A stretch of DNA of 64,000 nt, from the NCBI RefSeq assembly GCF_002177115.1, contig NZ_MVAG01000108.1:124001-188000 (forward strand), read 5' to 3'. Numbering within the stretch: position 1 is the stretch's first letter; every line of letters starts with the position of its first letter. The notes under the pieces were generated by a model. That model did no database searches and had not been told where the DNA came from. It was given only the letters and a program-made list of their open reading frames with translations. The DNA is from Chryseobacterium mucoviscidosis. Lineage in GTDB: Bacteria > Bacteroidota > Bacteroidia > Flavobacteriales > Weeksellaceae. Below are positions 58,114 to 64,000 of the stretch, piece after piece. The translations under genes were made by a program, and so were the position numbers.

Positions 58114-58950
58114 CTAGCCTCTGAAAATTTTATTAAACACCCTTTTTGCTAAAGATGTTTTTGGGGAAAGATGCTGTTTTTTTCTCTGCTCATTCTCATT
58201 CCACGCATTTGTGTCTTTGTCGGAGTCTTTTCTCTGTACAAAAAGAGTATTGTGATTTTCTTTGAAAGCAATTGCTTCAGATTCAGGTCTGCCGTTGGAA
58301 TAATAATATAATGCCAATGATTTACGGCTTCTTTCTTCAGGACAGTTCAGAGGATCCGGGTGGCCATGATAAGAATTTGATGTTGTTGAAAACATTGCCA
58401 ATGTATTGAATTTAGGAGCAATTTTTGTTTCACATTTTGTCATATCTTGATTCCATAATTCAAAATGACCTCCGTATTCATCCTTCCATTCTTTATTAAG
58501 ATATACTAAAACATTAACTCTTCTGTCTAATCCGTTAGTAGGATTTTTATTAAAATCGGCATGAACTTTTAAAAGTCCTCCTCTTTTTATTTCATGAAGT
58601 CCCCCTCCGGAAAAATAGGGATCACCGTATAAAATTTCATTTATTCCAGTAACCTTATTTACAAAATTTAAAAAAGGTTCCGAATTTAGAAAATACATTA
58701 ATTCTCTTGTTTTTGGGCCAAAAGATTTTTCACCTTTACCTGCAAATTTTTTCTGTAAAGGATCATTAAAGCTGATTGCATCTTGTTTTGATAAGTCCGG
58801 AAATTCGCTCAAAACCTCTTCTAATAGCTCAGGGTTAAAAAAGTTTTCAAATGAAATACTTGGAAAAGGAATCCCGTTTTTATATTTTTCAGAATTTTCT
58901 TCTGCAAATTTTAACAAGTCTTGATTGTGGGAGTTTAAAAATTTATTCAT
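58114..58950 (-). CDS. 2-oxoglutarate/Fe(II)-dependent oxygenase
   Basis: This 278-residue protein has a double-stranded beta-helix core with the iron-binding HxD in KVHADFNKNP (about 150-152), the distal histidine in SYHGHPDPL (about 209-211) and the 2OG-binding arginine in RSRKSLALYYYS (about 221-232). It resembles prolyl-4-hydroxylase-like proteins. In a glycan locus such enzymes could hydroxylate a sugar or an attached group. It overlaps the upstream gene by eight bases. Confidence 0.85.
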   Translation of the reverse strand: MNKFLNSHNQDLLKFAEENSEKYKNGIPFPSISFENFFNPELLEEVLSEFPDLSKQDAISFNDPLQKKFAGKGEKSFGPKTRELMYFLNSEPFLNFVNKVTGINEILYGDPYFSGGGLHEIKRGGLLKVHADFNKNPTNGLDRRVNVLVYLNKEWKDEYGGHFELWNQDMTKCETKIAPKFNTLAMFSTTSNSYHGHPDPLNCPEERSRKSLALYYYSNGRPESEAIAFKENHNTLFVQRKDSDKDTNAWNENEQRKKQHLSPKTSLAKRVFNKIFRG

Positions 58951-59821
58951 TATAGTGGTTTTTATGATTTTTATTGATATCTGAAGAATATAGTATGTAA
59001 TTGAAATATTTTTTTAAAATTACATAATGACCAGCAATAGTTAAATATTTAAAAGGATAAAATTTAAGAGTTTGTAATATTGTTTTTTTTGTTATTGGAT
59101 AATACATAAAATAACGGGTTAAAAAACCTAGAAAAGCATTTAATTCGGTCTTCGACTTTTTTTTATGAAATTTAGATCCTAACGTTTGTCTTATTTTTAT
59201 ATTTGTATCAAACCATTCTTTATTTAAGTTTCCCATTGAAAAATGCTCAATTAAGATATCATTAACGACATAGTTTTGTAGCTTTTTAGAGATGCGTAGA
59301 CTTATATCTAAATCGTAACCGTGAAATCCTCCTAAATCTTCGTTGAATTTATAGTTTCTAAAAACACTTCTTTTTACAGCTAAAAATACTCCGTCTACAC
59401 CAAAAACTTCATTCATGTTTTTTTTTGTCGTCTGAGTATGTCTGGGAATGGGATTTTCTTTCGTGCTTTCAAGTATATTGGTTTCCTGATATTCTTCTGA
59501 TACAGTCCAGCTTGAAGGCGCGGTAGGAACATATGATGATCCTGATATACCTATAATTCCAACACCAGGTTTGTTTAAATGTTTTATTAATCTTTCTCCC
59601 CAGTTATGAGTATGAAATACAACATCTTCATGAATAAAAAGAAGATTTTCAAATCTAGATTTTTCTTCTCCAGAGTTGTAAGCCTCCATAATGCTCATCA
59701 AATTCGGGTTCCATATCTGGATAATTTCATATAGGAAACCTTCTCCGATCGTTTCACGTATGTTTTCAGTGAGCTGATCAAAGTAGTGTTTCTGATAGGA
59801 TGAAATGATGATGGAGAGCAT
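58943..59821 (-). CDS. StrF-like glycosyltransferase-family protein
   Basis: This 292-residue protein begins with LSIIISSYQKHYFDQLTENI and has NLLFIHEDVVF (about 58-68), GVGIIGISGS (about 85-94), GVDGVFLAVKRSVF (about 142-155) and FHGYDLDISLRI (about 166-177), the layout of the streptomycin-biosynthesis StrF-type family related to GT2. It uses IHEDV in place of the classic DxD. It overlaps the oxygenase gene downstream and lies two bases from the GT2 gene upstream. Enzyme activity is not proven for this branch. Confidence 0.8.
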   Translation of the reverse strand: MLSIIISSYQKHYFDQLTENIRETIGEGFLYEIIQIWNPNLMSIMEAYNSGEEKSRFENLLFIHEDVVFHTHNWGERLIKHLNKPGVGIIGISGSSYVPTAPSSWTVSEEYQETNILESTKENPIPRHTQTTKKNMNEVFGVDGVFLAVKRSVFRNYKFNEDLGGFHGYDLDISLRISKKLQNYVVNDILIEHFSMGNLNKEWFDTNIKIRQTLGSKFHKKKSKTELNAFLGFLTRYFMYYPITKKTILQTLKFYPFKYLTIAGHYVILKKYFNYILYSSDINKNHKNHYNE

Positions 59822-59822
59822 T

Positions 59823-60644
59823 CTAAGAGAACTTTATAATTAGTTTAAATAATATTCTGTTGATGAAATTTTTATTTACTTTTTCGTTATAAAAATCTAA
59901 GTTATTTTTTAAATTTACCTGTTGCTCAAAGTTTTCAATAGCATTTTTATTTTTTGGCAGGTATTTTTTAAGATGCTTTTTATAAATGTAGTTTAGAGAG
60001 AAGTCTATTTTATTTTTATCCTGATTAATTGCAATATCCATAGATTCTTCTTTTCTTCTATAAAAAAAGCCTAAGTAATCCAAACATAACACTTTTTTGC
60101 TCCCATCCAATATAGACAGCCAAAAGTCCCAATCTTCTTTTCCGTAGATCAAATGAATGTCATACCCATTTACGATTTTCCAATCTTCTTTTTTAAAAAA
60201 TGCGGAACAGAATATTAAGTTTTCTACCAGTAAATGTTGATATTGGTAGCTTGGTAATTTCCATGGATGATTTACTTTATCAAAAAACTCAGCTTTACAA
60301 TAGATTACGGTATATGCGTCATTAAATTTTTGTGAAGCCAGTTCCAAATACTGATTTCCGATTTTATCATCGGAATCTAAAGGAAGAATCCATTTTCCTT
60401 TTGCTATCTCAATTCCCGCATTTCTTGCTGAAGAAAGACCTCCGTTTTTCTTATGTAGATAAATAAAGCGATTATCTTTTTCTATCCATTTTTTAGATAC
60501 TGCTTCTGTATGATCTGGTGAACCATCGTTAACGATGATACATTCCCAATCCTGAAAAGTCTGATCCAGAACCGATTGTAGGCATTCATCAAGATATTCT
60601 GCCTGATTGTAACACGGAACAATGATGGAAATTATAGGAATCAT
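59823..60644 (-). CDS. Glycosyltransferase, GT2-type
   Basis: This 273-residue protein begins with ISIIVPCYNQAEYLDECLQSVL and has CIIVNDGSPDHTEAV (about 34-48), GGLSSARNAGIEIAKGKWILPLDSDDKI in blocks (about 69-96) and GKEDWDFWLSIL (about 167-178). All catalytic motifs are intact. It is one base from the next gene upstream. Sugar specificity is unknown. Confidence 0.92.
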   Translation of the reverse strand: MIPIISIIVPCYNQAEYLDECLQSVLDQTFQDWECIIVNDGSPDHTEAVSKKWIEKDNRFIYLHKKNGGLSSARNAGIEIAKGKWILPLDSDDKIGNQYLELASQKFNDAYTVIYCKAEFFDKVNHPWKLPSYQYQHLLVENLIFCSAFFKKEDWKIVNGYDIHLIYGKEDWDFWLSILDGSKKVLCLDYLGFFYRRKEESMDIAINQDKNKIDFSLNYIYKKHLKKYLPKNKNAIENFEQQVNLKNNLDFYNEKVNKNFINRILFKLIIKFS

Positions 60645-60645
60645 T

Positions 60646-61542
60646 TTAGATAATTTTATTCAAAAGCTTATAAAGAGGTCTCGGAATTTTATTTTTTAAA
60701 GCAAAATTAAGCCTTTTAAGGTGATAGGGATAATTGTTATATGCCTGAAGATATTCCTGAGAAAATTTTTCTCCATTAAGATACAGTTTTTGTGTTTTGC
60801 TGTTAATCTTTTGTTTTACGGCTCCATCTTCATCAAAAAGCATTTGAAGCAAAAGGGTTTCCTTTTCAATTCTTTCTTTTGCTAATGATGAAATGTTGGT
60901 TGTATGGGTTCTATAATAAGCTAATTTTTCTGGAATATATGCAATATAATATAAAGCGTTAATTTTCAGCCATCTGAAATAATCTTCAATTAATAAATCT
61001 GATTTATATTTGCCTGTTTCAACTAAGACATTTTTTCGCATTAAAACAGTAAGAGCAGCAATTCGGTTGTTTTTAATTAATTCTTTTCGGAATGAATCTT
61101 TATCAATATTTCCTAATGTATTGTAATCGGCAAGATCTTCAGTAATTTCAGATTTTTCATTTACAAAATAAGTGTCTGTGAATGCCATTCCGTACTCATC
61201 TCCCAGTCGTTCAAGCTCTTTAACAGATTTTTCAATGGCTTCAGGGTGAAGATAATCGTCTGCAGCAATCACTTTTACAAATTTCCCTTTTACGGATTCC
61301 ATACATTCATTCAGCATTGTTGCCAGACCTGTATTTTTTTGATGAAAATTTTTTTCAGCAGGATAATTATTTTCACTAAGCCAGTTCTCAAAAACTTGTA
61401 CGGAATTGTCTTTTGAAGCATCATCAGCTACAATAAGCTGTATATTTTTATAGGTCTGATTTTTTATGCTATCAAGATTTTCCTCAATATATTTTGAATG
61501 ATTATAGGAAACAACAATAATTGTTACTAAAGGATTTTCCAT
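60646..61542 (-). CDS. Glycosyltransferase, GT2-type
   Basis: This 298-residue protein begins with VTIIVVSYNHSKYIEENLDSI and has LIVADDASKDNSVQVF (about 36-51), FVKVIAADDYLHPEAIEKS in blocks (about 88-106) and LLIEDYFRWLKINALY (about 178-193). It overlaps the aminotransferase gene upstream by one base, so its expression is tied to the amino-sugar trio; it may transfer that sugar, which is only a guess from position. Confidence 0.92.
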   Translation of the reverse strand: MENPLVTIIVVSYNHSKYIEENLDSIKNQTYKNIQLIVADDASKDNSVQVFENWLSENNYPAEKNFHQKNTGLATMLNECMESVKGKFVKVIAADDYLHPEAIEKSVKELERLGDEYGMAFTDTYFVNEKSEITEDLADYNTLGNIDKDSFRKELIKNNRIAALTVLMRKNVLVETGKYKSDLLIEDYFRWLKINALYYIAYIPEKLAYYRTHTTNISSLAKERIEKETLLLQMLFDEDGAVKQKINSKTQKLYLNGEKFSQEYLQAYNNYPYHLKRLNFALKNKIPRPLYKLLNKII

Positions 61543-62642
61543 TAGAACGCATTTATTATATCTATCAATCTGAAGACTTCGTTATCCGTCATTACAGGAG
61601 AGATAGGTAAGCTTAATACTTCACGATGAATTTTCTCTGTAATCGGCAACTGCAGATGCTTCATTCCGGAGTAAGCTTCTTGATGATGAGGTGGGATAGG
61701 ATAATGAATTAAAGTCTGTATCCCATTTTCATTAAGATATTCCTGAAGTCCATCTCTATTTTCGGTTCTGATTACAAAAAGATGATAAACATGACTGTTT
61801 TCTTCAATTTTATGATGAGGCAGTATAATTGCCGGATTTGCTATTTCGGCAAGATAGCGATTGGCAATCTCTTTTCTACTGTTGTTTTCCGCATCTAAAT
61901 ATTTAAGTTTTACAGAAAGCACAGCCGCCTGAATTTCGTCTAATCTTGAATTATATCCTTGATACTGATTCACATATTTTTTCTGAGAGCCATAGTTGGC
62001 TAAAGCTCTTATACATTTTGCAAGAGATTCATCATGGCAGGAAACAGCTCCACCATCGCCTAAAGCACCCAGGTTTTTTCCGGGATAAAAGCTAAATCCT
62101 GCTGCATCGCCTAGGCTTCCTGATTTTTTTTCCTTCCAGACAGCTCCGATAGCCTGTGCATTATCTTCTATAATTTTCAGGCTGTATTTTTCGGCAAGGG
62201 CTTTAATTGCTTCCGAGAAAACGATACTTCCATATAAATGAACCAAAAGGATAGCTTTGGTTTTAGAAGAGATTTTTTCTTCTATTTTATGAATATCAAT
62301 ATTATATGTTTCAATATCAGGTTCTACCAAAACCGGAACCAGTTTGTTGTCTGTGATCGCAAGAAGTGATGCAATGTATGTATTCGCTGGAACCAAAACT
62401 TCATCTCCTTCCTTCATCACTCCTAATTCTATATATGCACGAAAAATCAGTCTTAAAGCGTCCAGACCGTTAGCGACACCTATCGTATGAGCAACATTGC
62501 AATAGGCAGAAAGCTGTTCTTCAAAAGTCTTCACTTTGTCTCCCAGCAAATACCATCCGGAACGGAAAGTGTCCAGTAGAGTTTGCTCAATTTCCTGCTG
62601 ATGAGCAAGATTTATTTTTTGTAAATCAAGAAATTTAATCAT
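61542..62642 (-). CDS. fdtB: Sugar aminotransferase, DegT/DnrJ/EryC1/StrS family (FdtB/QdtB-like)
   Basis: This 366-residue PLP enzyme has the family landmarks: [13 protein letters not shown] (about 84-96), [13 protein letters not shown] (about 157-169) and the PLP-lysine Lys189 in [17 protein letters not shown]. With FdtA- and FdtC-like genes directly upstream, the expected reaction is transamination of dTDP-3-keto-6-deoxyhexose to the 3-amino sugar. Whether the product is Fuc3N or Qui3N depends on the isomerase. It overlaps the acetyltransferase gene by eight bases. Confidence 0.88.
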   Translation of the reverse strand: MIKFLDLQKINLAHQQEIEQTLLDTFRSGWYLLGDKVKTFEEQLSAYCNVAHTIGVANGLDALRLIFRAYIELGVMKEGDEVLVPANTYIASLLAITDNKLVPVLVEPDIETYNIDIHKIEEKISSKTKAILLVHLYGSIVFSEAIKALAEKYSLKIIEDNAQAIGAVWKEKKSGSLGDAAGFSFYPGKNLGALGDGGAVSCHDESLAKCIRALANYGSQKKYVNQYQGYNSRLDEIQAAVLSVKLKYLDAENNSRKEIANRYLAEIANPAIILPHHKIEENSHVYHLFVIRTENRDGLQEYLNENGIQTLIHYPIPPHHQEAYSGMKHLQLPITEKIHREVLSLPISPVMTDNEVFRLIDIINAF

Positions 62643-63096
62643 TGTTATTTTTCTTTAAAAATTTTGCGGGATTTCCCACCCATATTTCATTATCTGGAAT
62701 GCTTTTTGTTACCACACTTCCGGCTCCTACAAGAGAATTTTCCCCGATCGTTATTCCTGCTAATAGGGTTGCATTTGCTCCAATGGAAGCACCCTTTTTT
62801 ACCAGAGTTTTTATAAGTTTAAATTCTTTATTTTTTGATTTTGGAAAGAGATCATTCGTAAAAGTTACGTTGGGACCAATAAAGACATGATCTTCAAGGG
62901 TAACACCGTCCCAGATCTGTACACCGGGTTTTATGGTAACATGATCCCCAATAACAACTTCATTTTCTATCAGTACCTGACAGTTTATGTTACAGTCTTT
63001 ACCAATAACGGCATTTTTCAGCACTACACAAAATTGCCATATTGTAGTACCTTCACCTATATTTTGAGTTTGTACGTCAGCTAAAGAATGTATCAC
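62635..63096 (-). CDS. fdtC: Hexapeptide sugar N-acetyltransferase (FdtC/QdtC-like)
   Basis: This 153-residue protein is a left-handed beta-helix of hexapeptide repeats ([49 protein letters not shown] in pieces) with the [10 protein letters not shown] loop (about 81-90) typical of N-acetyltransferases that act on 3-amino sugars (WbpD/WlbB/FdtC type), and it ends VGNPAKFLK. It follows the isomerase gene with a four-base overlap and precedes the aminotransferase with an eight-base overlap. The substrate is inferred from neighbours. Confidence 0.85.
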   Translation of the reverse strand: MIHSLADVQTQNIGEGTTIWQFCVVLKNAVIGKDCNINCQVLIENEVVIGDHVTIKPGVQIWDGVTLEDHVFIGPNVTFTNDLFPKSKNKEFKLIKTLVKKGASIGANATLLAGITIGENSLVGAGSVVTKSIPDNEIWVGNPAKFLKKNNND

Positions 63097-63491
63097 TTGT
63101 TATAATTTTTAAATTCTTCAAAATCTCTGAAATAATCTTTCTCGTCATACAATTCTGAAGCAAGACATAGCAAAACGGCACTATGACTGAACTTTATATC
63201 TCTCCAGATCAGTTTTGGAATATATAATCCCTTAGAAGGTGTATCCAATATAAAAGTTTCTTTATTTCCTTCCATATCTAATGTATTAAACTCTATAGTT
63301 CCGGAAACCGCAAAGATGATCTGCTGAAGCTCTTTATGTGCATGTCCTCCACGAATAACGTCCTGTGGCGTGTAGTACGTCCAGTAGACTCTTTTTATTT
63401 CAAAAGGAACATTTTTTTGTTCTTCAGCTACTGTAATATATCCTAAATCCTGAGAACCTATTTTAGAAAATTCTATGATATGTGGAGGCAT
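63093..63491 (-). CDS. fdtA: dTDP-4-oxo-6-deoxyglucose 3,4-oxoisomerase (FdtA/QdtA-like)
   Basis: This 132-residue cupin has the catalytic pair His50/His52 in [11 protein letters not shown] and the preceding [11 protein letters not shown]. It matches WxcM-like FdtA/QdtA, which move the keto group of dTDP-4-keto-6-deoxyglucose from C4 to C3. FdtA gives the galacto and QdtA the gluco product; the sequence alone does not decide, so the symbol is provisional. It is the first of the amino-sugar trio in this window. The dTDP-glucose synthase and dehydratase are not in view. Confidence 0.88.
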   Translation of the reverse strand: MPPHIIEFSKIGSQDLGYITVAEEQKNVPFEIKRVYWTYYTPQDVIRGGHAHKELQQIIFAVSGTIEFNTLDMEGNKETFILDTPSKGLYIPKLIWRDIKFSHSAVLLCLASELYDEKDYFRDFEEFKNYNK

Positions 63492-63506
63492 AATTTTATT
63501 GTTTTG

Positions 63507-64000
63507 TTAATCTTTTTTTGTTCCTTCAATTCCATAGGAACTTTGGACTTTTTTTCCTTCATCGTCAATAGAGTAAATAATGATTTTCTCATCTCCTTTT
63601 TCTATAATAACCTCAAAAGGCACAATATTTACTACCGTTATCTTTTCAGGAAAATTAAGACGAAGAGTATATCCCTCAGTAAATTTCTGATTTAAATAAT
63701 CGACACTAATATTTATAGTTGGATTAGAATTATCTGTTGAAACTCTATTTAATGTTGTTCCAACTAATTTTGTTTTTAAAGGACTGATACCGTTTCTGAA
63801 AAGTTTATGTTCCAGCGCGTATCTAAACATATTTTCTTCAAGCGTTATAGGATTATGGTATGGTACTTTTTCTAAAACGGTTAATAAATATTTGGTATTG
63901 TAAATAGTGCCATCTACAGAAAAAGGATAAGACCAATGTGTAATGTTCTTATCTGTATAATAATCCCATTGGTAATAGCTACTTTTTTTTTCAATATAAT
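63507..64000 (-). CDS. Protein of unknown family, partial (right edge)
   Basis: The reading frame is open from the stop at 63507 to the end of the window on the minus strand, about 164 codons, so the start is outside. The visible C-terminal part contains THWSYPFSVDGTIYNTKYLL and PYHNPITLEENMFRYALEHKLF, then a beta-rich tail ending YGIEGTKKD. The YPFSVDGxIY...NPxTLE pattern reminds me of glycan-locus proteins related to glycosyltransferases, but the family is uncertain. The ATG at 63830 seen in isolation is not the likely start because coding sequence continues upstream. It lies 15 bases before fdtA. Confidence 0.6.
   Translation of the reverse strand, partial: YIEKKSSYYQWDYYTDKNITHWSYPFSVDGTIYNTKYLLTVLEKVPYHNPITLEENMFRYALEHKLFRNGISPLKTKLVGTTLNRVSTDNSNPTINISVDYLNQKFTEGYTLRLNFPEKITVVNIVPFEVIIEKGDEKIIIYSIDDEGKKVQSSYGIEGTKKD

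Noticed and set aside
1..64000. tRNA, rRNA, CRISPR, IS elements or prophage
   Set aside because: I found no cloverleaf, rRNA segment, repeat-spacer array, transposase or phage gene in any intergenic gap or coding frame.

Overview
The window looks like a chromosomal segment of an AT-rich Flavobacteriia bacterium, most like Chryseobacterium or a close Weeksellaceae relative. The supports are: three secreted proteins with type B C-terminal sorting domains of the type IX secretion system (T9SS), the flavobacterial exosortase XrtF with its partner, a Bacteroidetes-style SusC-free TonB receptor, many secreted proteins with MKK...AQ signal peptides, and repeated upstream TAnnTTTG elements, the -7 box of Bacteroidetes promoters. 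I see no rRNA, tRNA, CRISPR array, insertion sequence, phage gene or origin.

Layout. 1-2.1 kb: an amino-sugar kinase-like / RapZ-C-like / nucleotidyltransferase-like gene set (the last only as nine codons at the edge), interrupted by a GxxExxY gene bracketed by a perfect 26-bp inverted repeat. 2.1-12.3 kb: xrtF and partner, a CDF metal exporter, asd, a TonB-dependent receptor, and an NAD operon (nitroreductase, nadB, unknown membrane protein, nadC). 12.4-22.3 kb: three modular T9SS type B proteins around the dnaB-rnhA pair. 22.3-30.5 kb: MFS transporter, lipoproteins, a GH3-type enzyme, small secreted proteins and mfd. 30.6-36.6 kb: a 0.5-kb gene-free stretch, three tandem secreted paralogues of an unrecognised family, two paralogous lipoproteins, pth. 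36.8-40.2 kb: two beta-carbonic anhydrases around a SulP transporter, probably a bicarbonate uptake and interconversion unit.

40.5-64 kb is one large surface-glycan locus. It holds about ten glycosyltransferases, hexapeptide acetyltransferases, two kinds of membrane O-acyltransferase (OafA-like and MBOAT with an SGNH partner), methyltransferases, an asparagine synthase-like amidotransferase, a 2OG-Fe(II) oxygenase and, at the right end, an FdtA/FdtB/FdtC-like trio for a dTDP-3-amino-3,6-dideoxyhexose with N-acetylation. Most genes run leftward with overlapping ends; a four-gene rightward island (44.9-49.2 kb) of methyl- and acyl-transfer genes is set into it. No flippase, polymerase or export gene is in view, so the product class (O-antigen-like, capsule, or glycoprotein glycan) is open.

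Most notable observations: (a) seven genes have a TAnnTTTG box ending only 4-5 bases before the start codon, suggesting leaderless mRNAs; (b) the GxxExxY cassette and its inverted repeat, inserted in the kinase/RapZ locus; (c) the three tandem secreted paralogues sharing an ACGIF...R signature; (d) the N-terminal module swapping among the T9SS proteins. All calls were made by eye from sequence motifs, without database search.
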